Positions 25,902 to 34,955 of a stretch of 64,000 nt of DNA are shown here, in pieces. The notes under the pieces were generated by a model, which was given only the letters and a program-made list of their open reading frames with translations, did no database searches and was not told the DNA's origin. Both the position numbers and the translations under genes were made by a program. The DNA is from SZUA-368 sp028533045. GTDB lineage: Bacteria; Spirochaetota; Spirochaetia; DSM-2461. Within the stretch, counting starts at the first letter, position 1, and each line of letters opens with the position of its first letter. Location: contig JBNAIG010000028.1 of assembly GCA_050031985.1 (NCBI GenBank), positions 124,001 through 188,000 of the forward strand. Direction: 5' to 3'.

Positions 25902-28394
25902 ATGACCCCATCTCTCCCCGTACAAGAGGTTCTTCCTCAACTTGTAGAAACTCTCCGTAATCATAAAATCGCCCTTCTGGAGGCACCCCCCGGGGCGGGA
26001 AAATCCACCCTGGTCCCCCCGGCTGTGCTTAAATCGGGACTGGCAGGGGAGGGGAAAATCTACCTCCTCGAACCGCGCCGACTGGCCGCCCGCTCTCTGG
26101 CCCACTTTATTGCGAAGGAGTTGAATGATACGGTAGGGGGGCTCTGCGGTTACCGGGTCCATCGGGAGAGCAAAGTTTCTTCCCGGACCCGCATAGAGGT
26201 CATAACCGAAGGGGTTTTGGTGCGAATGCTCCAGAGTGACCCCGCTTTGGAAGAGGGGAGTGTTGTCCTCTTTGACGAATTTCACGAGCGCAACATTCTT
26301 TCCGACCTGGCCCTTACTTTGTTGACTGAAGTGCGGGAGACCTTACGGGACGATCTGATCCTTCTTTTTATGTCGGCCACACCCGATTGTGAAGCCCTGG
26401 AAGGCATTTTTCCGGGCCTACCCATCGTTCGCTCCCGGGGGCGACAGTTTCCCGTGGAGAAGCTCTATCGTCCTCACCCTTGTGCCGGCGATCCTCGCTC
26501 CCGAGCCGTACCGGAAGCAACGGTAAAGGAAGCCCTGGATAAAAGCGACGGGGATATACTGATTTTTCTCCCCGGCGAAAGGGAAATCCGCCACTGGCAG
26601 GGAGAGCTTTCCCGCAGCTTCGGAGCAAACAGTAAGTGGGGGAATATTGAATTTCTTCCCCTCTATGGGCGCATGCCTCTGGAGAAGCAGAACCGGATCA
26701 TCTCGCCCCCCGCCGGGACGTCCAGGCGCATCATCCTGGCCACGGACATCGCCGAAACCAGCCTGACCATCCCGGGAATTACCGCCGTGGTGGATCGGGG
26801 ACTCGCCCGCCGCCCCCTCTACAACCCCGCCTCGGGCCTCACCCTGCTGGCCACGGAAGAGACCTCCCTCGCCTCGGCGGAACAGCGGGCCGGCCGGGCC
26901 GGGCGAACCGCCCCGGGAATCTGCTTCCGCCTCTGGGACCCCTCCACGGAACGGGGGCGTGATTCCCAGACCCCCGCCGAAATTTTACGCTCCGACCTTA
27001 CCCCCCTGGTACTGGAACTGTCCTGCTGGGGCTGCACCGATCGGCAGGACATGAAATGGCTCACTCCCCCTCCTCCGGGAGCCTGGAAAGGGGCTGTGGA
27101 GCTCCTGGAAATGCTGGGTGCCACAGACGGGCAGGGTAAAATCACCCCCCGGGGCCAATCCATGTCCGCCCTGCCCGTCCATCCCCGCCTGGCTGCCCTT
27201 CTTCTGTACGGTAAGGAGCAGGGCCTCGCCGGGGAAGCCTCCCTTTTGGCCGCCTTCCTGGGGCAGCGGGATTTTCTCCCCGGCTCACGGGGAAGCGACG
27301 TCCTCTTGCGGCTCGATTATCTTTGCGGCGGCCGTGAGACAGGGGAGTACAGTCGGGCGGTGAAAACGATAAGGGAAGAAGCGTTTCATCTGGAGAAACT
27401 GACCGGGGCTACCAAGAGTCCCCGCACCGAACTCTACGGGAACCTCATCCGGGAAGGAGCCTCCCTTATGGCCCAGGCCTATCCGGACCGGATTGCCATG
27501 AAGGTGGGCGAAGGAATTTACCAGCTCTCAGGCGGAGGGCGTGTCATCCTGAACGAAGCCGACTCTCTGGGGGTAAATGATTTCCTTGTGGCCGCCCACT
27601 GCGGAGGACAACGGGAGAGACAAAAACTTTTTCTGGGCCTTCCCATAGAACGAAAGGAGGTGGAAGCCCTTTTTGAAGACAGGCTTAAAAGAGAAGTTCA
27701 CGGCCATTGGGATAAGGATAAAGGGCGTATTCGCAGTGAAGTCCGGCGGAGATTGGGGGAGATAACCCTCTCTTCCACAGCAGAGCAGAGTCCCGGAGCC
27801 GATGAAAGCGCCGCTCTTATGAAAGACGTCCTTTTGCGAAAGGGCCTGGAAATCCTAAGCTGGGACAAGGAGAGCCGCCGCCTTCTGGACAGGCTTCGTT
27901 TCGCCGCAGCCCGGGAAGGGGAAGAGTGGCCCGATATGAGCGACACCGGCCTGGCCGAGTCCGTAGGTGACTGGCTCATCCCTTTTCTTGACAAGGGGCG
28001 TTTAAGGGAGTCCTTAAGTCAGCCTCTTCTTTCTCTGCTGGCTTGGCCCCAGCGGGATAAACTGGACCGAATCGCCCCGGATCACTACAAAACAGCCCTG
28101 GGGAATAGACGGAAAATTTTTTATGGAGAAGGGGATCCTTACTTGGCTGTACCACTGCAGGAAATGTATGGTACCTTGGAGTCTCCCCGGTTGGGGCATG
28201 TGCCTCTGGTTCTCCATCTGCTCAATCCCGCCGGCCGGCCCGTTCAGATTACTTCTGACCTTAAAAGCTTTTGGAAAGAGGGCTGGCCCGCCGTGAGGAG
28301 TGAGCTAAAGGGGCGCTATCCCAAACATTACTGGCCGGAAGATCCGGCCGGGGCACAACCATCCCTAAAAACAGGGAAAAACCGCCCCGACTAG
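25902..28394 (+). CDS. hrpB: ATP-dependent helicase HrpB
   Basis: An 830-residue DEAH/RHA-type helicase with the length and motif set of HrpB: Walker A APPGAGKST (about 29-37), LEPRRLAARSLA (Ia), DEFH (about 125-128, the HrpB variant of DEAH), MSATPD (III), LATDIAETSLTIPGI (V), and QRAGRAGRTAPGICFRLW (VI). The C-terminal HrpB-specific domain follows (LSLLAWPQRDKLDRIAP, then a stretch ending AGRPVQITSDLKSFW and YPKHYWPEDP). Its role in most bacteria is unclear; RNA remodelling is likely. A promoter overlaps the end of the previous gene. Confidence 0.95.
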   Translation: MTPSLPVQEVLPQLVETLRNHKIALLEAPPGAGKSTLVPPAVLKSGLAGEGKIYLLEPRRLAARSLAHFIAKELNDTVGGLCGYRVHRESKVSSRTRIEVITEGVLVRMLQSDPALEEGSVVLFDEFHERNILSDLALTLLTEVRETLRDDLILLFMSATPDCEALEGIFPGLPIVRSRGRQFPVEKLYRPHPCAGDPRSRAVPEATVKEALDKSDGDILIFLPGEREIRHWQGELSRSFGANSKWGNIEFLPLYGRMPLEKQNRIISPPAGTSRRIILATDIAETSLTIPGITAVVDRGLARRPLYNPASGLTLLATEETSLASAEQRAGRAGRTAPGICFRLWDPSTERGRDSQTPAEILRSDLTPLVLELSCWGCTDRQDMKWLTPPPPGAWKGAVELLEMLGATDGQGKITPRGQSMSALPVHPRLAALLLYGKEQGLAGEASLLAAFLGQRDFLPGSRGSDVLLRLDYLCGGRETGEYSRAVKTIREEAFHLEKLTGATKSPRTELYGNLIREGASLMAQAYPDRIAMKVGEGIYQLSGGGRVILNEADSLGVNDFLVAAHCGGQRERQKLFLGLPIERKEVEALFEDRLKREVHGHWDKDKGRIRSEVRRRLGEITLSSTAEQSPGADESAALMKDVLLRKGLEILSWDKESRRLLDRLRFAAAREGEEWPDMSDTGLAESVGDWLIPFLDKGRLRESLSQPLLSLLAWPQRDKLDRIAPDHYKTALGNRRKIFYGEGDPYLAVPLQEMYGTLESPRLGHVPLVLHLLNPAGRPVQITSDLKSFWKEGWPAVRSELKGRYPKHYWPEDPAGAQPSLKTGKNRPD

Positions 28395-28408
28395 GAAGGA
28401 CTCGAGCC

Positions 28409-29623
28409 ATGAAGAGACTTAAAAAGAGACTCCCCCGGCTAACGGAAGGGGAAAAGCAGCTCCTCCCTGCCGATACTCTGCGTCAGGGAGTGGACGGCAT
28501 CATTGACACCCTGCGAAATTCCGTATTTCTTCTGGTGGCGCTTCAGTATTTCCAGCTCTCCGATCGATGGAATTCCCTCATTAGCATTTCCCTGGCACTG
28601 GGAATGTTAACAGGGCTCTTTCTCACCCCCTTTTTGGAGAAACGCTTTTCTCCCCGGACCATTCTTATTGTTCTTTCTTCTCTCATGGCTGCCGGGCTGT
28701 TACTGCCTCTTGTCATATCGGGAGGAGAGGTCTACGCCCTTTCTGTCACAGGGGCCGTTTTTATGAGTTCCCTTCGCATTCCCTTCCAGACCGGTTATTA
28801 CAGCGAATGTTACCGCTCGGACCGTATGGCCCGACTTATGTCTTTGGGAACCCTGTCCTTTATTCTTATTGCTACTGCTTCCAGTTGGATTTTCGGGCGT
28901 CTTCTGGACGGGAACCTGGCTAGCTATCGCCTGATTCTTCTCATAAGCGGCCTGGCCGTCGGGATTAATACTGTATTCCTTCGGAGGCTTCCCCCCGGGA
29001 AAGAACCGGTGGCAAAGAGACAGCCCTTTTGGAAGAATTTAAGACTGATTTGGGAGGAGCCTCGCTTTGGAATCGCCTCATTGAGCTGGATGATTATGGG
29101 GTTTGCCAATCTCTGGTCCCTCCCCATGCGTACGGTTTTTCTGGCCGACCCGGAGAGGGGACTGGGACTGGAACCGTTGACGGTTCTTTTGATTTTAGGA
29201 ATCATACCGGGTATCGTTCGTCTCTTGAGTAATTTTATCTGGGCCCACTTTTATGACAAGGCCCCCTTTGTGGTGGTTCGAATCATTATGAATACCATCC
29301 TGGGGCTGGGAATCTTCTTCTTTTTTGTCACCACCAAACTTTGGATAATCAGTTTCGGGGCTGCCCTGATTCATCTCTCTCTGGGGGGAGCCCCCTTTAT
29401 CTGGAATCTCTGGGTGACGCGGCTAGCCCCGCCCGGAGAAACCCGGCGTTATATGTCGGTCCACACCTTCCTCTGCGGAATTCGCGGGGTGGCCGGGCCT
29501 CCTCTGGCTTTTTTATTTATACAGAACCACGAAATACAGCAGGTGGGAATGATTTCTGCCGCTTTGGCTGTTGTGGCTGTTTTGACTCTCATACCTCTTT
29601 TATCTCCCAAATTACGTTTTTAG
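28409..29623 (+). CDS. Major facilitator superfamily transporter
   Basis: A 404-residue membrane protein with about twelve predicted helices, in two halves joined by a basic loop (RRLPPGKEPVAKRQPFW). Charged motif-A-like sequences follow helix 2 (FLTPFLEKRFSPRTIL) and the middle loop. The N-terminal 25 residues are a basic cytoplasmic tail. The nearest pattern is a generic MFS exporter; the substrate is unknown. AAGGAC upstream supports the ATG at 28437-equivalent start of this frame at 28409. It follows hrpB by 14 bp and is likely co-transcribed with it. Confidence 0.75.
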   Translation: MKRLKKRLPRLTEGEKQLLPADTLRQGVDGIIDTLRNSVFLLVALQYFQLSDRWNSLISISLALGMLTGLFLTPFLEKRFSPRTILIVLSSLMAAGLLLPLVISGGEVYALSVTGAVFMSSLRIPFQTGYYSECYRSDRMARLMSLGTLSFILIATASSWIFGRLLDGNLASYRLILLISGLAVGINTVFLRRLPPGKEPVAKRQPFWKNLRLIWEEPRFGIASLSWMIMGFANLWSLPMRTVFLADPERGLGLEPLTVLLILGIIPGIVRLLSNFIWAHFYDKAPFVVVRIIMNTILGLGIFFFFVTTKLWIISFGAALIHLSLGGAPFIWNLWVTRLAPPGETRRYMSVHTFLCGIRGVAGPPLAFLFIQNHEIQQVGMISAALAVVAVLTLIPLLSPKLRF

Positions 29624-29689
29624 TTTGAAAATATTTGCTATTGGGAGGAGCGGTGGATTACAATAAAAATAAAAAGGAATTATTCAAGC

Positions 29690-30427
29690 GTGAATCGGCT
29701 TGCTTCAACTACTTTCTGGTCTCTTCTTCTCCTTGTTTTTTTACTATTCTCATCTCCACTCCTCTCGGAGGAAAAACAAATTGTTTTGGCCTATCCGGAC
29801 CAGGCACCGGAAACGGAAAATACCAGGAAGAGTTATGACTTGATCCGGGACGCCTTTTCTCTTCTAGGTTACGAATTGATTCCCGTTTACTATCCCAACG
29901 CCCGCTGTACCGTTCTGGCCAATGGGGGCGAGGTAGACGGTTTGCCCCACAAGGTCTGGGAGTTTAATCAGTCTTACCCCAATCTTCTCAGGGTCAATGT
30001 TCCCGTTATCACAGCCCGTCTTGTTGCCTATTCCTCTGATCCGGAGCTAAAGCTTGAGGGCTGGGAAAGTCTGGTCAATACCGATTATAGGGTCGGTTAT
30101 TTTTCGGGGACAGCCTATAGTGAGGAGAAGCTTGCTTCCCTCCTTCCTGCCGGGCAGCTCAGGCCTCTCCATAACAGAGAGTCCGCTCTGGAGATGGTTT
30201 ATGCCAAAAGAATAGATTTTTATATCGATGTGGAAATTGCTACGGATAATATCATAGGGCAAAAGAAAAAATATGAGGAAAAAATTTTCAAATCCGGTAT
30301 AATGGAAGAGAAGGCCAATTATATTTTTCTTCATGAGAAGCATAGGGAACTTATTTTGCCGCTGGAAGAGGTTCTGGAAAGATTGACTGAAACAGAACGG
30401 GAAAAAAATGGGAATATTCGTGAATAG
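29690..30427 (+). CDS. Periplasmic solute-binding protein (type 2), kinase partner
   Basis: A 245-residue exported protein: signal peptide of about 27 residues (STTFWSLLLLVFLLFSSPLL), then a type-2 periplasmic-binding fold (QIVLAYPDQAPETEN, DLIRDAFSLLGYELIPVYYP, YRVGYFSGTAYSEEKL, IDFYIDVEIATDNII). It has the size of amino-acid-type family-3 binding proteins. GTG at 29690 is the apparent start, weakly supported by AAGGA about 11 nt upstream. Its last 20 bases overlap the hybrid kinase gene, so it probably presents a ligand to that kinase rather than to a transporter. Confidence 0.75.
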   Translation: MNRLASTTFWSLLLLVFLLFSSPLLSEEKQIVLAYPDQAPETENTRKSYDLIRDAFSLLGYELIPVYYPNARCTVLANGGEVDGLPHKVWEFNQSYPNLLRVNVPVITARLVAYSSDPELKLEGWESLVNTDYRVGYFSGTAYSEEKLASLLPAGQLRPLHNRESALEMVYAKRIDFYIDVEIATDNIIGQKKKYEEKIFKSGIMEEKANYIFLHEKHRELILPLEEVLERLTETEREKNGNIRE

Positions 30428-32318
30428 GGAAAGAAAAATAAGGAATTTGCAAAGAATACTAACCAGTCCTCTCTCTATCAAACTGATTTATCGCATCATT
30501 CTTATTAGTCTTCTTATCACTATCATAAGCGCTCTAGTCCAAATCGCCCTTGATTATAATCGGGGACTGGACAGTATTGAAGAGACCTTGAACCTCATTG
30601 AAGAGACTGACCTGGAATCCATTGCCGCCAGTGTCTACAACATCGATGAGGCCATTCTGAATATTCAGCTGCGCGGGATAATCAAAATGGAGAGCATTGT
30701 CTTTGTTCAGGTAAGGGAGATCCGGGGAGAGAATGTGTATCTTTCCTCCGTGGGAGATGAACTGGTAGAGCAGCATATTGTAAGGGTTCTTCCCCTCATT
30801 CACCATTCTCCCGGGGGGGAGGAGCGTGAATTCGGTTCTCTTCTTGTGGCGGCCAATCTGGATAATCTGTATAACAGGCTTTTTCGTTCCGCCCTGGGCA
30901 TTTTTCTCGAGAACATGATTATCATTTCCTGCCTGGCCATAGTTCTTTTCTTTATGACCGAAATGACCATTACCCGGCACCTTGCCAAGATTGCCGATTA
31001 TGCCAATAAGGTTGATTTGAACCGTCTTGACCAAACTCTTATCCTGGATCGTAAGGATTCCATCGGTTCGGTGGACGATGAACTGGCTATTCTTACCAAG
31101 TCCTTCAACGACATGCAAAAGAGAATCTTCGATGAAATTATGGAGAACCGTAAGAATCAGGAAGAACGGGAAAGGCTTGAAGAGCATTATAAGCAAACTC
31201 AGAAAATGGAGTCCATAGGCCGACTGGCTGGCGGGGTGGCCCATGATCTTAACAATCTGCTTACCCCTATTTTGCTGTGCGGAGACTTTCTGGACAGCCA
31301 GACAGAGGAGGGCGACCCGGATAAGGAGTATATTAACGGTATTCTCGAGGCGGGAACCAAGGCCAGGGATCTGGTGGCCCAGCTTCTCACTTTTAGCCGA
31401 AAGGCTCCCCTTGAGTATAAAGTTCTTGATGTTAACACTCTGATATCCCATTTTGAGAAGCTTCTGCGAAGGACAATCCGGGAAAATATAAAGATAACCA
31501 TGAACCTTAATGAAGGGCTTTTTCCCGTTTATGCCGACCGGGGGCAGCTGGAGCAGATCATTCTAAACCTCTCCGTTAATGCCCAGGATGCCATGGTTGA
31601 CGGGGGAACTCTCTCTATCGAAACAAGAAATATCTACCTCGACAGTTCCTACGCCGAGGAAAACCCCGATGTAACACCGGGAAATTACGTTATGCTGGCT
31701 ATCTGTGATACCGGGGCAGGTATTCCCAAAGAGGTGCGCAGCAAGATTTTTGATCCCTTCTTTTCCACAAAAGGGGATATGGGGACCGGGTTGGGACTCT
31801 CCACTGTGTACGGAATAATTAAACAGCATAAAGGGACCGTTTGGGTTTACAGCGAAGAGAATGTGGGAACTTGCTTCAAAGTTTATCTTCCCGAATATGA
31901 GTCATCCGGAGGAGCCGCAGAAGCAGAAAGAGAGGATCAAATCCTTCCTGCTGCGGAAGGACATGAATATATTCTTGTTGTGGAAGATAATAAGCAGGTG
32001 AGGGAACTGACTGTTAAGATCCTGCTAGAGCAGTCATACAAGGTCCTTTCCGCAGAAAACAGTATCGAGGCTTTAAAGATTCTGACCAATAAGGAAAATA
32101 CGGTAGACCTTCTCCTTTCCGATGTTATTTTACCCGGATTGAACGGTAAGGAACTCTATGACAATGCCAAGCAGATTCGCCCTGACTTAAAAGTCCTCTA
32201 TATGTCCGGTTACACGGACAACATCATATCCTTTACGGAAGAGTCGGCGGATCATTTTATTCAGAAACCCTTTTCCCGAATGGATCTTATCAGAAAAATC
32301 CGATCACTCCTTGACTGA
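30408..32318 (+). CDS. Hybrid sensor histidine kinase with C-terminal receiver
   Basis: A 636-residue membrane kinase. TM1 is at about 25-48 and TM2 at about 165-187, with a roughly 115-residue periplasmic sensor between. A HAMP-like linker and coiled coil follow. The DHp box is MESIGRLAGGVAHDLNNLL with His279; the ATPase domain shows NLSVNAQDAM (N box), CDTGAGIP and MGTGLGLSTVYGI (G boxes). A receiver domain occupies about 515-636 with Asp572 (LSDVILPG) and the conserved KPF. No output domain or separate phosphotransfer gene is beside it. It overlaps the binding-protein gene upstream and the convergent flavoprotein gene by 15 bp. Confidence 0.92.
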   Translation: MGIFVNRERKIRNLQRILTSPLSIKLIYRIILISLLITIISALVQIALDYNRGLDSIEETLNLIEETDLESIAASVYNIDEAILNIQLRGIIKMESIVFVQVREIRGENVYLSSVGDELVEQHIVRVLPLIHHSPGGEEREFGSLLVAANLDNLYNRLFRSALGIFLENMIIISCLAIVLFFMTEMTITRHLAKIADYANKVDLNRLDQTLILDRKDSIGSVDDELAILTKSFNDMQKRIFDEIMENRKNQEERERLEEHYKQTQKMESIGRLAGGVAHDLNNLLTPILLCGDFLDSQTEEGDPDKEYINGILEAGTKARDLVAQLLTFSRKAPLEYKVLDVNTLISHFEKLLRRTIRENIKITMNLNEGLFPVYADRGQLEQIILNLSVNAQDAMVDGGTLSIETRNIYLDSSYAEENPDVTPGNYVMLAICDTGAGIPKEVRSKIFDPFFSTKGDMGTGLGLSTVYGIIKQHKGTVWVYSEENVGTCFKVYLPEYESSGGAAEAEREDQILPAAEGHEYILVVEDNKQVRELTVKILLEQSYKVLSAENSIEALKILTNKENTVDLLLSDVILPGLNGKELYDNAKQIRPDLKVLYMSGYTDNIISFTEESADHFIQKPFSRMDLIRKIRSLLD

Positions 32319-33521
32319 TTTTCGAAGAGACATCCCTGCTAAAAAACCCGTAGAAAAGGCGGCTTGCAGATTAAAGCCCCCCGAATCGCCGTCAATATCC
32401 ATGACTTCCCCCGCAAAGTAAAGCCCCGGTACCAGGCGTGACTCCATTGTTTTGGGATTGATTTCCTTTGTTTCCACTCCTCCTGTTGTTACCATGGCCT
32501 TGTTCCAGCCCTGAAGGCGGTCCAGAGAAAAGGGGTATTCTGTCATTTCTCCAAGCAGTTTTTTGCGTTCCCCTTTGGTCATTTGGGAAAGGGATTTTTC
32601 CGGGGGAATCACTCCCAAAAGTTCGCCTATGAGTTTACGGGGCAGGCCCAGATTTTTCATAAAACTGCCTATTCCCTGTTTACCCTCTTCTTTTAGCTCT
32701 TCACTCCACTTTTGATTAACTTTTTCCCTGTTTTGTCCGCAAAAGTTAAGGTTGAGCCGGTCACCCTCCCGGAAGTCCCGGCTGTTATCGATGACTACAG
32801 GACCGGAGAGTCCCTTATGGGTAATAAGAAGATTTCCTTTGTAACGTCCGGCCAGCTTTCCTTGTCGGAACACTTCTACTCCGGCTTCCTCAAAGGAGAG
32901 TCCCGCCAGGGAGGTGAGGGTAAAAACATCCGATTCCACACCGGTGAGGGCCGGTCGAAGGGGAACAATACTATGTCCCAGCTCCCGGGCAAAACGGGCT
33001 CCCTCTCCTGTTGAACCGGTTTTAGGGAAAGAACGCCCCCCTGTGGCAATAATCAGTTTTTCACAGCTGAATTCCTTAAGCTTAGTGATCACCCGGAAGC
33101 CCGAATCAGTCTTTTCTACGGAGATAACCCGGTCGTTCTGGTGGAATCGGGTCCCCTTTTCCCGTGCCTCGTTTATGAGGGCATGGAGAATGTCCCGGGC
33201 CGAGAGGGAACGGGGCAGGTAACGTCCTTTTTCATCCACAAAGGAGGGAATACCCCGTTCATTGAAAAAGGCAATAAGGTTTTCATTGGTAAAAGAGAAC
33301 AGGGCCGGTCTGAGAAAGCGTTCTTTCCCGTTGTATCGGGCCAGCAGTTCCGGGACCGTTCCCTCGTGGGTAAAATTGCATTGCCCCGCCGCAGTGGTAA
33401 GGAGCTTCCGGCCCGGCTTGGGGCCACCCTCTATGAGGAGAGTCTCCGGTCCGCCCCCGGAAATAGCCGCCATGAGTCCCGCCGGTCCCCCGCCTATGAT
33501 GATTGTTGGGAAATGATCCAT
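32304..33521 (-). CDS. HI0933/BaiN-family FAD-dependent oxidoreductase
   Basis: A 405-residue flavoprotein of the HI0933 family. It starts TIIIGGGPAGLMAA (dinucleotide-binding GxGxxG), then GRKLLTTAAGQCNFTH, a family hallmark, LIIATGGRSFPKTGSTGEGARFA, LLITHKGLSGPVV, MVTTGGVETKEINPKTMES, and DIDGDSGGFNLQAAFSTGFLAG at the end. Family members include BaiN, proposed to reduce bile-acid double bonds; the substrate here is unknown. No Shine-Dalgarno sequence is visible before the ATG at 33521. It is separated from the upstream sigma operon by 47 bp. Confidence 0.88.
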   Translation of the reverse strand: MDHFPTIIIGGGPAGLMAAISGGGPETLLIEGGPKPGRKLLTTAAGQCNFTHEGTVPELLARYNGKERFLRPALFSFTNENLIAFFNERGIPSFVDEKGRYLPRSLSARDILHALINEAREKGTRFHQNDRVISVEKTDSGFRVITKLKEFSCEKLIIATGGRSFPKTGSTGEGARFARELGHSIVPLRPALTGVESDVFTLTSLAGLSFEEAGVEVFRQGKLAGRYKGNLLITHKGLSGPVVIDNSRDFREGDRLNLNFCGQNREKVNQKWSEELKEEGKQGIGSFMKNLGLPRKLIGELLGVIPPEKSLSQMTKGERKKLLGEMTEYPFSLDRLQGWNKAMVTTGGVETKEINPKTMESRLVPGLYFAGEVMDIDGDSGGFNLQAAFSTGFLAGMSLRKSVKE

Positions 33522-33568
33522 GAAGGGAGGATAGCATGGAAGGCCCGGAGTTGGTAGAGCTTCTTGGG

Positions 33569-34024
33569 CTATTGATCGGCGAGTTTCTTTTCCGCCGTCA
33601 GCCGCAGTGGTTCTATGACAACCAAGATGTAAAGGGCGGCATAGAACATTACGATGAGGGCAACCGCCATGTTGGGACCGATGATAGAGGTGTCCGTGAG
33701 GTTTGCCATAATACCGATGACTCCCAAAATCATTGCAGCAAAGGAGGAACAGATGATCATTTGTTTTAGGGTGTTCAGGTATGAGAGACTTTTTTTGAGA
33801 ATCTTTTCTTTTCCTTCCTCTTTCGTCAGTATCTCATGAATCATCTTTTTCTGTTCCGACGGGGGAGTCATAAAAGAAATAAGGACGTGGGGGACGAAAA
33901 TGGCCATGATAAATGAGGCCGGATCAAAATACATCCCGAGAAAATGCCAATCTCCTATCATTAGGACTGCGGTCATAAAAGCCAGTCCCGTGAAAATTAT
34001 ACCGCCTGTAAATCTTAACTTCAT
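33569..34024 (-). CDS. Compact MotA/TolQ/ExbB-like membrane protein
   Basis: A 151-residue protein with four predicted helices. Two short segments resemble MotA: FLGMYFDPASFIMAIFVPHV (MotA-like FFDPPSLLIVLGG stretch) and ANLTDTSIIGPNMAVALIV (compare the MotA/ExbB ANLDDPSSIGPGMAVALL pattern). The large cytoplasmic loop of MotA (about 100 residues) is replaced by a 35-residue charged linker, and the proline conserved in MotA helix 3 is not visible. No MotB or ExbD partner is adjacent. It is third in an operon with the sigma factor, overlapping the 101-aa gene by 4 bp. The similarity is my reading; proton conduction is not shown. Confidence 0.6.
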   Translation of the reverse strand: MKLRFTGGIIFTGLAFMTAVLMIGDWHFLGMYFDPASFIMAIFVPHVLISFMTPPSEQKKMIHEILTKEEGKEKILKKSLSYLNTLKQMIICSSFAAMILGVIGIMANLTDTSIIGPNMAVALIVMFYAALYILVVIEPLRLTAEKKLADQ

Positions 34025-34326
34025 AATGAAAACTCCTTCTTATTTATTTGATCTTGAAAATACTCTATTGAACTGTAAACGAGGTAAGGGGGGATCTCCT
34101 GCAATTCTTTATAGGATTCCCGTGTCATATGACTTTTCCTTAGGCGATTGTCATAGGCCCCGGGAAAGAGAATGACAAGAAAGACTACCGCCGCAGCAAC
34201 GGCTGTAATGATATTGTCTTTGACCATGGATGTTTTTTTTTCTTCTGTTTCCCCGGGAAAGGGAGGCGTAATGGATTGTTCCACTTCATGACTAAAATAG
34301 TTCTTAAGGGAATCAGGCTCTCTCAT
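34021..34326 (-). CDS. Small single-pass membrane protein, candidate anti-sigma factor
   Basis: A 101-residue protein with a cytoplasmic N-terminus of about 35 residues, one helix (NIITAVAAAVVFLVILFPGA) and a 40-residue C-terminal part. It overlaps the sigma-factor gene by 14 bp and the MotA-like gene by 4 bp. GGGAGG 6 nt before the ATG fixes the start. Position and topology fit an anti-sigma factor, but no ZAS zinc motif or other known anti-sigma signature is present. The helix has no Asp, which argues against an ExbD/MotB role. Confidence 0.6.
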   Translation of the reverse strand: MREPDSLKNYFSHEVEQSITPPFPGETEEKKTSMVKDNIITAVAAAVVFLVILFPGAYDNRLRKSHMTRESYKELQEIPPYLVYSSIEYFQDQINKKEFSL

Positions 34327-34885
34327 CGCAGACCTCCCGGGTAAGCTCTTTTCTTAATGCTTTTTTGATTCGGTACATTTCGTATTTTACGGTTCCTTCC
34401 GGCCGCCCTAGTATTCGGCCCGCTTCTTTGTAAGTCATTTCTTCGTAGCAGGTCAGGAAGAGAAGTTCCCTGTCCGGGGGATTCAACGTCTCCATTGCTT
34501 GAACCAGCTCTTCTCGTTCAACCTTTCTCAGGACTATATCTTCCGGGGTTTCCCATTTTTCCTCCGGAGTGTGAATCTCTTCCTCCCATTCCACCAATTG
34601 GGGCTTTTTTCTTCGGAAGCGGTCTACCTCGCTATTCCGTGCCACTCGGTAGAGCCAGGTAGAGAAGGCGTAGTCCGGGTTATAGGTCTCCAGGGATTCA
34701 AAGACAGTTAAAAGAATCTCCGAAACCCGGTCCTCCCTTATCTCCCGGGGAATGGAGGCAAGAAAAGTCTGAAGACGAGGATGATAGTGTTCCCAAATCC
34801 TTCTTAGTAGGGTTTCTTTAAGCTTGGTCTTTCTTTTTCCCCTGGCCTTTTGCCAATCCCTGTAAAGGGGGCGAATCTCATCCAT
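34313..34885 (-). CDS. ECF-type RNA polymerase sigma factor
   Basis: A 190-residue sigma-70-family protein with regions 2 and 4 only. Region 2 includes VFESLETYNPDYAFSTWLYRVARNSEVDRFRRKK, and region 4 LVQAMETLNPPDRELLFLTCYEEMTYKEAGRILGRPEGTVKYEMYRIKKALRK-type pattern in shortened form (the helix-turn-helix is TYKEAGRILGRPEGTVK). It heads an operon with two small membrane-protein genes and is divergent from the PEGA/propeller gene. TATAAT lies only 3 nt before the ATG on the minus strand, and no Shine-Dalgarno sequence is present. Confidence 0.88.
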   Translation of the reverse strand: MDEIRPLYRDWQKARGKRKTKLKETLLRRIWEHYHPRLQTFLASIPREIREDRVSEILLTVFESLETYNPDYAFSTWLYRVARNSEVDRFRRKKPQLVEWEEEIHTPEEKWETPEDIVLRKVEREELVQAMETLNPPDRELLFLTCYEEMTYKEAGRILGRPEGTVKYEMYRIKKALRKELTREVCDERA

Positions 34886-34918
34886 ACAATTATATTATTC
34901 GATAATCTCCGTGAACGG

Positions 34919-34949
34919 TTGGACTTTTTTTACAAAAAATCCCTATAAT
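34919..34949 (+). promoter_or_regulatory. Promoter of the PEGA/propeller gene, leaderless geometry
   Basis: TTGGAC (34919-34924), 19 bp, perfect TATAAT (34944-34949), then 6 nt to the ATG at 34956. The 19-bp spacer is long; the -10 box is the firm part. No Shine-Dalgarno sequence precedes the ATG. Confidence 0.55.
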
Positions 34950-34955
34950 AGCGCC

